Shown here in pieces: positions 26,077-34,919 of a stretch of DNA of 59,174 nt (within the stretch, counting starts at the first letter, position 1; each line of letters opens with the position of its first letter). Both the position numbers and the translations under genes were made by a program. The notes under the pieces are model-generated. The model saw nothing but the letters and a program-made list of their open reading frames with translations, did not search any database and had not been told where the DNA came from. Location of the stretch: positions 1 through 59,174 of the forward strand of contig CALIZF010000033.1 of the NCBI GenBank assembly GCA_938028765.1, given 5' to 3'. The stretch comes from an uncultured Paracoccaceae bacterium. GTDB lineage: Bacteria; Pseudomonadota; Alphaproteobacteria; Rhodobacterales; Rhodobacteraceae.

Positions 26077-27252
26077 ATGACCGAGACAACGCGCGCCGCC
26101 GGGCGCATGGCCGCCGTTTCCGCCCTTGCGCTGTCGCTCGCCGCCGGCCCGGCGGCGGCGCAGCTTGCCGCGCTCGGCACGCCCGAGGGGCAGGTGAACA
26201 TCGTCGCCTGGCCCGGCTACATCGAGCGCGGCGAGACGATGAAGGAGTTCGACTGGGTCACCGGGTTCGAGGCGAGGACCGGCTGCAAGGTGAACGTCAA
26301 GACCGCCAACACCTCGGACGAGATGGTGGCGCTGATGAACGAGGGTGGGTTCGATCTTGTCACCGCCTCGGGCGACGCCTCGCTGCGGCTGGTCGCCGGC
26401 AAGCGGGTGCAGCCGATCAACCTGTCTCTCATCCCGTCGTGGGACACGGTGGACGACCGGCTGAAGAACGCGCCATGGTATGTGGTGAATGGCGTTCACT
26501 ACGGCGTCCCCTACATGTGGGGGCCGAACGTGCTGATGTACAACACCGAGGTGTTCAAGGACCAGCCGCCGACCTCGTGGAACGTCGTGTTCGAGGAGAT
26601 GACGCTGCCCGACGGCAAGTCGAACAAGGGCCGGGTGCAGGCCTATGACGGGCCGATCCACATCGCCGACGCGGCGCAGTACCTGATGTATCACCGGCCC
26701 GAACTGGGCATCACCTCGCCCTACGAGCTGAACGAGGACCAGTACAAGGCCGCTCTCGACCTCCTGCGCCAGCAGCGCCAGCTTGTGGCGCGCTACTGGC
26801 ACGACGCCTTCATCCAGATGGACGACTTCAAGAACGAGGGGATGGCGGCCTCGGGCACCTGGCCGTTCCAGGTGAACCTGCTGCAGGCCGACAAGGTGCC
26901 GGTCGCCTCGGTGATCCCGGTCGAGGGGGCCACCGGATGGGCCGACACCACGATGATGCATGCGGATGCCGCAAACCCCACCTGCGCCTACCTGTGGATG
27001 GAACACACGCTTTCGTCGAACCTGATGTCGGATCTCTCGGTCTGGTTCGGCGCCAACCCCGCCGTGCCCGCCGCCTGCACCGACGGCCGCGGGATGCAGA
27101 CCGCCGAGGGCTGCACGAAGAACGGCTTCGACGACTTCGACCGCATCCGCTTCTGGACCACGCCGGTGGCGAACTGTTCGCAGGGGCCGGGCGCCTGCGT
27201 GCCCTACTACCGGTGGGTGTCCGACTATGTGGGCGTGATCGGCGGCCGCTGA
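26077..27252 (+). CDS. ydcS: Polyamine-type ABC transporter substrate-binding protein (YdcS-like)
   Basis: This 391-residue extracellular binding protein has a signal peptide (cleavage near PAAAQ). The mature start VNIVAWPGYIERGETM and the downstream FEARTGCKVNVKTANTSDEM and LVTASGDASLRLVAGKRV segments match YdcS/PotD-type receptors closely. It would capture putrescine or a related polyamine. ATG 26077 follows CAGGGAG; the frame upstream is non-coding. A TTGCTT-N16-TAGGCT pair near 26004-26031 could be its promoter. It is the first of five genes in the same order as E. coli ydcSTUV-patD. A palindromic element follows it, before the ATPase gene. Confidence 0.88.
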   Translation: MTETTRAAGRMAAVSALALSLAAGPAAAQLAALGTPEGQVNIVAWPGYIERGETMKEFDWVTGFEARTGCKVNVKTANTSDEMVALMNEGGFDLVTASGDASLRLVAGKRVQPINLSLIPSWDTVDDRLKNAPWYVVNGVHYGVPYMWGPNVLMYNTEVFKDQPPTSWNVVFEEMTLPDGKSNKGRVQAYDGPIHIADAAQYLMYHRPELGITSPYELNEDQYKAALDLLRQQRQLVARYWHDAFIQMDDFKNEGMAASGTWPFQVNLLQADKVPVASVIPVEGATGWADTTMMHADAANPTCAYLWMEHTLSSNLMSDLSVWFGANPAVPAACTDGRGMQTAEGCTKNGFDDFDRIRFWTTPVANCSQGPGACVPYYRWVSDYVGVIGGR

Positions 27253-27260
27253 GGCGCCCC

Positions 27261-27367
27261 CAGCCCCCGTCCCCTCCCCGCGAGGAGGAGGGGACCCGCC
27301 CCCGCCGCCCGTGCGCGCGGTTTTGCGCGCGATACCCTCGTGCGGAGGGGGCAGGGTCGGGGGGCAG
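27261..27367. repeat. Palindromic intergenic element with two stem-loops between binding-protein and ATPase genes
   Basis: A 9-bp perfect stem (GTCCCCTCC / GGAGGGGAC, 27269-27277 and 27287-27295) is followed by a 6-bp GCGCGC stem (27313-27318 and 27325-27330). The ends, CAGCCCCCGTCCC-like and GGGTCGGGGGGCAG-like, are themselves imperfect inverted copies. The whole 107 bp therefore folds as a nested palindrome. The position after a binding-protein gene fits an mRNA 3'-end stabiliser or partial terminator that keeps receptor levels above the membrane subunits. A dispersed genomic repeat is also possible. Confidence 0.65.
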
Positions 27368-27373
27368 CCGGAT

Positions 27374-28375
27374 ATGTCGATGACCCCAGCCGTCGAGTTC
27401 CAGTCCGTCGCCCGCCACTTCGGCACCGTCCGCGCCGTGGACGGGGTGGATCTCACCGTGGCCGAAGGCGAGTTCTTCGCCATGCTCGGCCCCTCGGGGT
27501 CGGGCAAGACGACCTGCCTGCGCCTGATCTCGGGGTTCGAGCGGCCGACGGCCGGCAGCATCCGCATCTTCGGCCAGGACGTCAGCCGCGTGCCGCCGCA
27601 CCGGCGGAACGTCAACACGGTGTTCCAGGATTATGCCCTGTTCCCGCACCTCACGGTGCGCGAGAACGTCGCCTACGGCCTCATGGTCAAGGGCGTGGAC
27701 CGGCGCACCCGCATGGCCCGCGCCGACGAGATGCTGGCGCTCGTGAAGCTGCCCGACTACGGCGACCGCCGCCCCGGTCAGCTGTCGGGCGGCCAGCGGC
27801 AGCGCGTGGCGCTGGCCCGCGCGCTGGTGAACGAACCGCGCGTCCTGCTGCTCGACGAACCGCTCGGCGCGCTGGACCTGAAGCTGCGCGAGGCGATGCA
27901 GGACGAGCTGAAGGCGCTGCAGCGGCGGCTCGGCATCACCTTCGTCTTCGTCACCCACGACCAGAGCGAGGCGCTGTCGATGGCCGACCGCCTTGCGGTG
28001 TTCAACGACGGGCGGGTCGCGCAGGTGGGAACGCCGGCCGAGGTCTACAACACCCCCCGGACGCGGTTCGTCGCCGGTTTCGTCGGGTCGTCGAATATCC
28101 TTCCGCCCGCCTTCTCGACGGCGCTCGGCGGGCCTGCGGCCTGGGTCAGCCTGCGCCCCGAATCCGTTCGCCTGGTGCCGTGGGACCGGTCGGTCCACCG
28201 CGGCGCGGTGCGCGACCTGCGGTTCCTCGGCGCGGGAACGCGGGTCCAGATCGACATGCCGCAGGGCGAGCTTGCGGCGCTGGTGCCCGCGGGTCTGCCG
28301 CTGCCGGCGCCGGGCGACAGTGTGGGCATCGTGCTGGCGCCGAACGCGCTCCACCCGATGGAGGGCGAGGCGTGA
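27374..28375 (+). CDS. ydcT: Polyamine-type ABC transporter ATPase (PotA/YdcT-like)
   Basis: This ATPase of about 333 residues has Walker A GPSGSGKTT, the Q-loop in VFQDYALFPH, the signature LSGGQRQRVALARAL, Walker B VLLLDEPLGALD and switch histidine FVFVTHDQ. A C-terminal TOBE-like regulatory domain follows (VSLRPESVRLV onward). I chose ATG 27374; a second ATG lies two codons later, and upstream codons fall in the palindromic element. It energises polyamine import with the two permeases encoded next. The stop overlaps the next GTG start (GTGA). Confidence 0.92.
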   Translation: MSMTPAVEFQSVARHFGTVRAVDGVDLTVAEGEFFAMLGPSGSGKTTCLRLISGFERPTAGSIRIFGQDVSRVPPHRRNVNTVFQDYALFPHLTVRENVAYGLMVKGVDRRTRMARADEMLALVKLPDYGDRRPGQLSGGQRQRVALARALVNEPRVLLLDEPLGALDLKLREAMQDELKALQRRLGITFVFVTHDQSEALSMADRLAVFNDGRVAQVGTPAEVYNTPRTRFVAGFVGSSNILPPAFSTALGGPAAWVSLRPESVRLVPWDRSVHRGAVRDLRFLGAGTRVQIDMPQGELAALVPAGLPLPAPGDSVGIVLAPNALHPMEGEA

Positions 28376-29352
28376 CCGCCGCCCCGACCGCCGCCGCCGC
28401 CCCGGCCCCGGCCGCCCGCGCGCCCGCGGTCCTGCCCGATCGCGGGCCGGGCGACCGGCTGTCGCGCACCTTCTGGCGCCGGCCGGGGCTGCTGACGGCC
28501 CTGCTGATCGCGCCGCCGCTCCTGTGGCTGGGGGTGGTTTACCTCGGGTCGCTGGCTGCGCTTCTGGCGCAGAGCTTCTTCTCGATCGACCCCTTTTCCG
28601 GCCTGACCGTGCGCGAATTCACGCTGGCGACCTATGCCGAGCTGCTGAAGCCCGCGAACCTCGACATCATCCTGCGCACGGTGACGATGGCGGCTGCCGT
28701 CACCGCGGGCTGCGCCCTGATCGGCTTTCCGGTCGCCTACTTTGCCGCCCGCTACGCCCGCGGCCGGTGGAAGGCGCTGTTCTACCTCGGCATCCTGCTG
28801 CCCCTGTGGTCGTCCTACCTCGTCAAGGTCTATGCCTGGAAGCTGATCCTGGCGAAGGAAGGGATCGTGTCCTGGGCGGTCGAGGGGATCGGCGCCTCGG
28901 CGATCCTGAACGCGGTGCTGGCGCTGCCGGTGATCGGGGGGAACTCGCTGTCCACGTCCTACCTCGGGACGTGGATCGTGTTCGTCTATGTCTGGCTGCC
29001 CTACATGATCCTGCCGATGCAGGCCGCGCTCGAGCGGGTGCCGGTGTCGCTGCTGGAAGCCTCGGCCGATCTCGGTGCGACGCGGTGGCAGACATTCCGC
29101 ACGGTGGTGCTGCCGCTGGCCATGCCGGGCGTCGCAGCCGGGTCGATCTTCACCTTCTCGCTGACGCTCGGGGACTACATCATCCCGCAGATCGTCGGCA
29201 CCTCGGCGCGGTTCATCGGGCTGATGGTCTATCAGCTGCAGGGCACCGCAGGGAACATCCCGCTGGCCGCAGCCTTTGCCGTCGTGCCGATCGTCATCAT
29301 GCTGGTCTATCTGTGGCTGGCCAAGCGCAGGGGGGCGTTCGATGCGCTCTGA
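28372..29352 (+). CDS. ydcU: Polyamine-type ABC transporter permease 1 (PotB/YdcU-like)
   Basis: This 326-residue inner-membrane permease has about six membrane segments after an alanine/proline-rich cytoplasmic N terminus. The EAA coupling loop is seen in [20 protein letters not shown] near residue 225. The GTG start at 28372 overlaps the ATPase stop. The open frame extending far upstream is a shadow of the ATPase gene. It pairs with the next gene product to form the channel. Confidence 0.9.
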   Translation: MTAAPTAAAAPAPAARAPAVLPDRGPGDRLSRTFWRRPGLLTALLIAPPLLWLGVVYLGSLAALLAQSFFSIDPFSGLTVREFTLATYAELLKPANLDIILRTVTMAAAVTAGCALIGFPVAYFAARYARGRWKALFYLGILLPLWSSYLVKVYAWKLILAKEGIVSWAVEGIGASAILNAVLALPVIGGNSLSTSYLGTWIVFVYVWLPYMILPMQAALERVPVSLLEASADLGATRWQTFRTVVLPLAMPGVAAGSIFTFSLTLGDYIIPQIVGTSARFIGLMVYQLQGTAGNIPLAAAFAVVPIVIMLVYLWLAKRRGAFDAL

Positions 29353-30151
29353 CGCGCGCCCGCCGCTGGCGCTGACGCTGGCCGCTGCGGCGGGCCTTCT
29401 GTTCCTGCACCTGCCGATCGTGCTGATCTTCCTATACGCCTTCACGATCGAGGAACGCACCTACCAGTTCCCCCCGCCGGGCTATACGCTGCAATGGTTC
29501 GCGGTCACCTGGAACCGCCCCGACGTCTGGCCTCCGCTCTACCTGTCCTTGCGGGTGGCGGCGGTGGCCACGGCGCTGGCGCTGGTGCTGGGCACGCTGG
29601 CCGCCGGGGCGATGGCGCGCACGCGCTTCTTCGGGCGCGAACAGATCAGCCTTCTGATCATCCTGCCCATTGCGCTGCCCGGCATCATCACCGGCATGTC
29701 GCTGCGGTCGGCCTATGCGATGATGGAGATCCCCTTCTCCACCCTCACCATCGTCCTCGGCCACGCGACCTTCTGCATTGTCATCGTCTACAACAACGCG
29801 GTGGCGCGGCTGCGCCGCCTGTCGGGGAACCTGGTCGAGGCTTCGGCCGACCTCGGCGCGAACGGGTTCCAGACCTTCCGGCACGTCATCCTACCCAACC
29901 TCGGGTCGGCGCTGCTCGCGGGCGGGATGCTGGCCTTCGCGCTGTCGTTCGACGAGGTGATCGTCACCACCTTCACCGCCGGCCAGCAGTCCACCCTGCC
30001 GATCTGGATGCTGAACGAACTCGTCCGGCCCCGGCAGCGGCCGGTAACGAACGTGGTGGCCATCGTCGTGTTCGCCACCACGTTCTTCCCCATCCTTCTT
30101 GCCTACTACCTCACCCGCGGCGGGTCCGAGACCGCCGGATCGGGCAAATGA
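29342..30151 (+). CDS. ydcV: Polyamine-type ABC transporter permease 2 (PotC/YdcV-like)
   Basis: This 269-residue permease has an N-terminal membrane helix [20 protein letters not shown] and an EAA loop in [20 protein letters not shown]. The C-terminal part has [12 protein letters not shown], as in PotC. ATG 29342 lies inside the end of the previous permease gene (11-nt overlap). The stop at 30151 overlaps an ATG of the next frame, so the transporter and the dehydrogenase are likely one transcript. Confidence 0.9.
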   Translation: MRSDARPPLALTLAAAAGLLFLHLPIVLIFLYAFTIEERTYQFPPPGYTLQWFAVTWNRPDVWPPLYLSLRVAAVATALALVLGTLAAGAMARTRFFGREQISLLIILPIALPGIITGMSLRSAYAMMEIPFSTLTIVLGHATFCIVIVYNNAVARLRRLSGNLVEASADLGANGFQTFRHVILPNLGSALLAGGMLAFALSFDEVIVTTFTAGQQSTLPIWMLNELVRPRQRPVTNVVAIVVFATTFFPILLAYYLTRGGSETAGSGK

Positions 30152-30168
30152 CGCACAGGGAGGCCCCC

Positions 30169-31614
30169 ATGGATATCGCCACGACCCACATCGACACCGA
30201 CCTTCTCATCGGCGGCGCATTCGAGCCGGGGGCGGGCGACGCCGAAACCGTCCTGAACCCGCGCACCGGTGCTGTGATCCTCGACGTGGCCGAGGCGACG
30301 ACGGCCCAGGTGGACCGCGCCGTGGCCGCCGCGCGCAAGGCGTTCGAGACCTGGGGCCGCACGACGCCGGCCGAACGGTCCGCCGTGCTGCACCGGATCG
30401 CCGACCGGATCGAGGCCGAAGCGGGCGCCTTCGCCGCGCTCGAGGCGCTGAACTGCGGCAAGCCGATCAACGCGGTGACGAACGACGAGATGCCGGGGAT
30501 CGTGGACTGCTTCCGCTTTTTCGCGGGCGCGGTGCGTTGTCAGCACGGGGCGGTGGCGGGCGAATACCTGGCCGGTCATACCAGCATGATCCGCCGCGAT
30601 CCGGTCGGGGTCGTGGCCTCGATCGCGCCCTGGAACTACCCGCTGATGATGATGGCCTGGAAGCTTGCCCCGGCCATCGGCGCGGGCAACACCGTGGTGT
30701 TCAAGCCGTCCGAGATGACGCCGCTGACGGCGCTGAAGCTGGCGCGGATCCTTGCCGACGTGCTGCCCGAGGGAGTCGTCAACATCGTGTCCGGCAAGGG
30801 GCCGACGGTTGGCAACCACCTCGTCACCCATCCCGCGGTGGACATGATCAGCCTGACCGGCGACGTGGGAACGGGCAAGAAGATGCTGCAGGCGGCGTCC
30901 GGCACGGTGAAGCGGACGCACCTCGAACTAGGCGGGAAGGCCCCCGTGATCGTGTTCGACGACGCCGATCTTGCCGCCGTGGTCGAGGGATTGCGGGCCT
31001 TTTCCTTCTACAACGCCGGGCAGGACTGCACGGCCGCCTGCCGCGTCTATGCGGGGCCGAAGATCTATGACAACCTCGTGGCCGACCTGACCGCCGCGGC
31101 CGCGTCCATTGCGCTCGGCCTCGAGGACGATACGGCCAACGAGATCGGCCCCCTCATCAGCGCCCGCCAGATGGATCGCGTGGCGGGGTTCGTGGATCGC
31201 GCGCGCGGCCTCAACCACGTCGAGGTGACCACGGGCGGCGGGCCCCTGGGGCAGGGGTTCTACTACCGCCCCACCGTGGTCGCCGGCGCGCGGCAGGAGG
31301 ACGAGATCGTGCGCCGCGAGGTGTTCGGGCCTGTGGTGACGGTCACGCCCTTCAGCGATGTGGACGAGGCGGTGCACTGGGCCAACGACAGCGACTATGG
31401 CCTTGCCAGCAGCGTCTGGACCCGCGACCTGGGCCGCGGCATGGCCACCGCCGCCCGCCTGCGCTATGGCGCGACCTGGGTCAACACTCACTTCATGCTG
31501 GTCAGCGAGATGCCCCACGGCGGCCTGAAGCAGTCGGGCTACGGCAAGGACCTGTCCCTCTACGCGCTCGAGGACTACACGGTGGTGCGGCACGTGATGG
31601 TGAAGCACGCATGA
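30169..31614 (+). CDS. patD: Gamma-aminobutyraldehyde dehydrogenase-like aldehyde dehydrogenase
   Basis: This 481-residue NAD-dependent aldehyde dehydrogenase has the [17 protein letters not shown] cofactor motif, the catalytic glutamate in LELGGKAP and the nucleophilic cysteine in [11 protein letters not shown]. The AGQDCTA form and the position beside a YdcS-type transporter fit PatD, which oxidises 4-aminobutanal to GABA in putrescine breakdown. ATG 30169 is preceded by AGGGAGG. An alternative ATG at 30148 overlaps the permease stop and would add 7 residues. Betaine-aldehyde or 3-aminopropanal activity is an alternative. No putrescine aminotransferase or GABA transaminase gene is in the window. 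Confidence 0.87.
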   Translation: MDIATTHIDTDLLIGGAFEPGAGDAETVLNPRTGAVILDVAEATTAQVDRAVAAARKAFETWGRTTPAERSAVLHRIADRIEAEAGAFAALEALNCGKPINAVTNDEMPGIVDCFRFFAGAVRCQHGAVAGEYLAGHTSMIRRDPVGVVASIAPWNYPLMMMAWKLAPAIGAGNTVVFKPSEMTPLTALKLARILADVLPEGVVNIVSGKGPTVGNHLVTHPAVDMISLTGDVGTGKKMLQAASGTVKRTHLELGGKAPVIVFDDADLAAVVEGLRAFSFYNAGQDCTAACRVYAGPKIYDNLVADLTAAAASIALGLEDDTANEIGPLISARQMDRVAGFVDRARGLNHVEVTTGGGPLGQGFYYRPTVVAGARQEDEIVRREVFGPVVTVTPFSDVDEAVHWANDSDYGLASSVWTRDLGRGMATAARLRYGATWVNTHFMLVSEMPHGGLKQSGYGKDLSLYALEDYTVVRHVMVKHA

Positions 31615-31938
31615 CGGCGCCTGCCCGCGGGGAACTTGCGATCGGCAGTTCCACCCTACCGGCGCGCGGCAGGCGCATGGGCGGCCGGCTTCGCCTGTCC
31701 ACGCCCCCGTGCGCGCCGCATCAGGGCGTCGGTCGGTCGGCCACGCCCCGGACGGGGGCCGGCGTTTGCGCGCATCGCCCGGCGGCCTGCCCCGGCCGGC
31801 GGCCGGTCCCCGCCGGGCGCAACTGGGCCGCAACCCGACGGTCCCGGGTTGCCGCGCCGCGCGCGTCCGACCCGCGTGGCCGTCCGCGCGAAAGCTGGCC
31901 GCCCGGAGGCTGGCCGCGCTGAGGCTTGCCGCGGAGCG
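31615..31938. other. Gene-free convergent spacer
   Basis: A 324-bp GC-rich stretch between the convergent aldehyde dehydrogenase and CAP-domain genes. The open frames in it have random-looking arginine/alanine/proline composition and no ribosome-binding sites. I see no clear terminator or repeat. Confidence 0.55.
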
Positions 31939-32466
31939 TCAGGAAACGCCCGGGCCGCCGCCGCGGGTGCCGGTGTTCAGGACCCACCAGATCTTGCCGT
32001 TCGGCTCCTGGTAGAAGGCAAAGCCCATGTCCCGCGCACCGGGCGCAAGGATCACCGCCCGCGTGTCGTCCTGTTCCATCCAGGCGGCCAGCGTCTGCAG
32101 TTCCGTCTCGTAGGTCTCGGACAGCACCTCGCCCAGCAGCGTGCCGGCATAGCCCGCCCGCGCCGCCCGGCTGACGGGCGACGACCCGTCGGACCCGAAG
32201 TGCCAGGGCCGGTTCTGCACCGACATGTCGCGCGCGTGCGTAGCCCCGGCCGCCGTCAGCTCGGCGTTCAGTTCGAGCGGCGGCAGCCCGCGGCTGCGGC
32301 GTAGCGCGTTCACCGAGTCGAGCATCCGCAGCTGGATTGCAGGCGCCTGGCCCTCGCCGATCCGGTAAGCGCGCGCGACCGGGGCGCCGGTCTGATCGAC
32401 CGGCGGCGCCTCGCAGGCGGCAAGGGCGAGGGCGGCGGCAAGGGCAAGAGACAGGCGGGCGATCAT
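31939..32466 (-). CDS. CAP-domain (SCP/PR-1-like) lipoprotein
   Basis: This 175-residue protein starts with a lipoprotein signal (lipobox LAAC, Cys at about residue 18). A compact CAP domain follows: LDSVNALRRSRGLPPLELNA is the typical first helix, ATHARDM carries the family histidine, and SETYETELQTLAAWM and MGFAFYQEPNGKIWWVLNTG correspond to later CAP motifs. Bacterial YkwD-like proteins are secreted or surface-attached with poorly known roles. The ATG at 32466 is divergent from the L,D-transpeptidase gene. The start was taken at the signal peptide, since the open frame further upstream is non-coding. Confidence 0.85.
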   Translation of the reverse strand: MIARLSLALAAALALAACEAPPVDQTGAPVARAYRIGEGQAPAIQLRMLDSVNALRRSRGLPPLELNAELTAAGATHARDMSVQNRPWHFGSDGSSPVSRAARAGYAGTLLGEVLSETYETELQTLAAWMEQDDTRAVILAPGARDMGFAFYQEPNGKIWWVLNTGTRGGGPGVS

Positions 32467-32550
32467 GGGGCGGGCACGTCCTTTTGCGCCGCCCTTAGCC
32501 GAAGGCGCGCCGTTCTGCAAACCCCAAGGGGGCCCTGACAGCCGTTTGAT

Positions 32551-32579
32551 TTGCAAGGGTCGGGCGGCCGGGCTATGTG
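32551..32579 (+). promoter_or_regulatory. Predicted sigma-70 promoter of the L,D-transpeptidase gene
   Basis: TTGCAA (32551-32556) and TATGTG (32574-32579) are separated by exactly 17 bp and lie 31 bp before the start codon. The arrangement is the same as the TTGCAA-N17-TATATG promoter predicted before rimP at 46040. Confidence 0.5.
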
Positions 32580-32610
32580 CCTTGGTATTGCCTGACGATA
32601 GGGACGCAGC

Positions 32611-33213
32611 ATGAGCACCCCGACACCGAGCCGGCTCAACCGCCGCCTGTTCCTTGCCACCGCATCGGCCGCGACCGCGAGCCTCGCCGCGCCCGCGCTG
32701 GCGCAGTTCCAGAACACGACAGAGGTCGAGCGCGACGTGACGCAGGCGGTCAAGCGCAACATCTCGAGCTTCCGCACCCTGCCGTGGGAGGCCTATTTCG
32801 ACAATACGAAGAACGGCGCGATCCTCGTCGACATCACGTCGCGGGCGCTGCACTTCTGGTCCGAGGACAGGACGATCTACCGCCTCTACCCCTCGTCCAT
32901 CCCGATGTCCGAGGATCTGACGCGCCGCGGGCGCACGCAGGTGGTGTTCAAGGACCCGAACCCCGACTGGCGGCCGACCCCGTCGATGAAGCGGCGCAAC
33001 CCCGAATGGCCGGACTACATCCCGCCCGGTCCCGACAACCCGCTTGGCACCCGCGCGCTGCACCTCAGCTGGACCTACTACCGGATCCACGGAACCCACG
33101 ACACGCGCAAGATCGGCCGGCGGTCGTCGAACGGCTGCATCGGCCTTTACAACGAACACATCGAGGAACTGTACGAACTCGCCCGGGTCGGGACGCAGGT
33201 GTTGCTGATTTGA
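32611..33213 (+). CDS. L,D-transpeptidase (YkuD domain), exported
   Basis: This 200-residue protein has a twin-arginine-like leader (NRRLFLATASAA, cleavage near ALAQ). The YkuD catalytic domain contains the signature IHGTHDT followed by SSNGCIGLYN, with the active-site cysteine in GCI and the upstream histidine in IHG. Such enzymes make 3-3 cross-links in peptidoglycan or attach lipoproteins to it, in the periplasm. The length is normal for small alphaproteobacterial members. A good promoter (32551-32579) lies upstream, and the gene appears monocistronic. Confidence 0.92.
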   Translation: MSTPTPSRLNRRLFLATASAATASLAAPALAQFQNTTEVERDVTQAVKRNISSFRTLPWEAYFDNTKNGAILVDITSRALHFWSEDRTIYRLYPSSIPMSEDLTRRGRTQVVFKDPNPDWRPTPSMKRRNPEWPDYIPPGPDNPLGTRALHLSWTYYRIHGTHDTRKIGRRSSNGCIGLYNEHIEELYELARVGTQVLLI

Positions 33214-33352
33214 CAACGACTAAGCGCAAACCCGCAGGGCGCCCATTCGCCGGTTGCGTTTTCCCGGGGCCGATGCTTAGAAATCCGCACGAGGTTCGTC
33301 AGCGCCCGCCGTTCCCTCTGCAATTTCCGGCGAGGCCCATCTGGAGGTTACT

Positions 33353-33547
33353 ATGAAGAAAGTCGCACTCGCTGCCGCCCTGTCGGTCGCTGCTACCGGC
33401 GCCTATGCCGGTGGCCCGTCGGGTGGCAAGCTGTCCGATCCGGTCATCGAGCCGCCGGTCATCGCGCAGGAAACGGGCACCTCGGGCGGTTTCCTCGTCC
33501 CGCTGATCCTGCTCATCCTGATCGCCGCCGCCATCGCGTCGCGCTGA
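33353..33547 (+). CDS. Small secreted or membrane protein of unknown function (64 aa)
   Basis: This 64-residue protein has an N-terminal signal-like segment (MKKVALAAALSVAATGAYA), a short glycine/proline-rich middle with DPVIEPPVI, and a C-terminal hydrophobic helix (FLVPLILLILIAAAIA) ending in SR. A strong TGGAGG site lies 7 nt before the ATG, and TTGCGT-N18-TAGAAA (33254-33283) may be the promoter. A strong terminator follows 26 nt after the stop, so it is an independent, probably well-expressed gene. I recall similar short proteins beside hemH in other Rhodobacterales. Function is unknown. Confidence 0.8.
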   Translation: MKKVALAAALSVAATGAYAGGPSGGKLSDPVIEPPVIAQETGTSGGFLVPLILLILIAAAIASR

Positions 33548-33573
33548 GCGCAGACTGCATCCGACCAGCATGA

Positions 33574-33604
33574 GGCGCCGGGAAAACCCGGCGCCTTGTC
33601 TTTT
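33574..33604 (+). terminator. Rho-independent terminator after the 64-aa protein gene
   Basis: A perfect 9-bp stem GGCGCCGGG / CCCGGCGCC with an AAAA loop (33574-33595) is followed by TTGTCTTTT. It is the clearest intrinsic terminator in the window. Confidence 0.9.
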
Positions 33605-33774
33605 CCGGGCGACCCTTGCGGAGAGGATGAGCGCGTCAAGCCGATCGCGCCGCCGGGATCGGACCCGGGCAAGCTGCCGGCCGTTTCGCGGCTGCGCCGA
33701 CCGTTACATGAACGGCACACACCCGGTTGCGCCCTCGGCCCCGTGTCGTGCGCTCGGCGTAGCCTCGCCCCGGC

Positions 33775-34851
33775 CTAGCGCAGCCAGCCCGCGAGGTTGT
33801 CGCCCACCACCGCCGCAAGCGCGGCGATATGCGCGTCGTCGTCGTTCAGGCAGGGGATGTAGGTGAAGGTCTCGCCGCCGGCGTGCTCGAACGCCTCGCG
33901 GATCTCGCCGTTGATCTCTTCCAGCGTCTCGATGCAGTCGGCCGCGAAGGCGGGCGCGATGACGGCGATGTTGCGCTTTCCCGCCTTCGCAAGCGCCGCC
34001 ACATGCTCGACCGTGTAGGGCCGAAGCCATTCCTCGCGCCCGAAGACCGACTGGAACGTGGTGTCGATCGAGCCCTTCTCCCAGCCCAGCCGTTCGCGCA
34101 AGAGGCGCGTCGTCTTCTGGCACTTGCAGTGGTAGGGGTCGCCTTCCGTCAGGTAGCGCTGCGGCATCCCGTGATACGAGGCCACCAGCACGTCGGGCCG
34201 CACCGGAAGGGCCGCGTATGCGCGCTCGACCGACCGGGCCAGCGCATCAACGTAAAGCGGATGGTCGAAGTATTCGGGCACGGTCCGCACGGCCGGCTGG
34301 GCCTTCTCGCGCATCAGCGCGCGGAAGAACTGATCGTTGGCGGTCGCGGTCGTCGCGCCGGCGTATTGCGGATAGAGCGGGAAGAACAGGATGCGGTCGC
34401 AGCCGGCCGCGACCATTTCGCGCACCTTCGAGGCCGTCGAGGGATTGCCGTAGCGCATGCAGAAATCGACCTTCACCCGGTCGCCGTACCGGGCGCGCAG
34501 CGCATCGGCCAGTTTCGCGGTCTGCGCCTTCGTGATCGTCATCAGCGGGCTTTCGCCCTTGTCGTGATTCCAGATAGACCGGTAGTTCGCGCCCGACGTG
34601 AAAGGACGCTTGGTCAGGATCACCAGCTGCAACAGCGGCTGCCACTTCCAGGCCGGATAGTCGATCACCCGCCGGTCGGACAGGAATTCGTTCAGATACC
34701 GGCGCATGGACCAATAGTCGTAGTTGTCGGGGGTCCCGAGGTTGGCCAGGAGAACGCCGATCCGGCCCGTTCGGACGGGCGGATGGCCATCGGGCAGATG
34801 GCGGGTCATGTCGTCCGCCTTCGGGCGGCGGGTCGCGGTTCCGTCGAGCAT
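33775..34851 (-). CDS. hemH: Ferrochelatase
   Basis: This protein of about 358 residues inserts Fe(II) into protoporphyrin IX, the last step of protoheme synthesis, at the inner membrane. Family motifs include GVLLANLGTPDNYDYWSMRR, FLSDRRVIDYP, the active-site histidine region VLVASYHGMPQRY, and the conserved glutamate near FAADCIETLEEI. YHCKCQKT is a two-cysteine segment typical of alphaproteobacterial forms. Two in-frame ATGs (34860 and 34851) are possible. I prefer 34851, where AGGA sits 8 nt upstream. It converges with the small-protein gene across a 170-bp spacer. Confidence 0.93.
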   Translation of the reverse strand: MLDGTATRRPKADDMTRHLPDGHPPVRTGRIGVLLANLGTPDNYDYWSMRRYLNEFLSDRRVIDYPAWKWQPLLQLVILTKRPFTSGANYRSIWNHDKGESPLMTITKAQTAKLADALRARYGDRVKVDFCMRYGNPSTASKVREMVAAGCDRILFFPLYPQYAGATTATANDQFFRALMREKAQPAVRTVPEYFDHPLYVDALARSVERAYAALPVRPDVLVASYHGMPQRYLTEGDPYHCKCQKTTRLLRERLGWEKGSIDTTFQSVFGREEWLRPYTVEHVAALAKAGKRNIAVIAPAFAADCIETLEEINGEIREAFEHAGGETFTYIPCLNDDDAHIAALAAVVGDNLAGWLR

Positions 34852-34919
34852 CGGGGCCATCCTGTCCTGCAGGCCGGGATTATGCGATCCGGCGTCACAT
34901 AACCGCGAATCCGCCGCGG

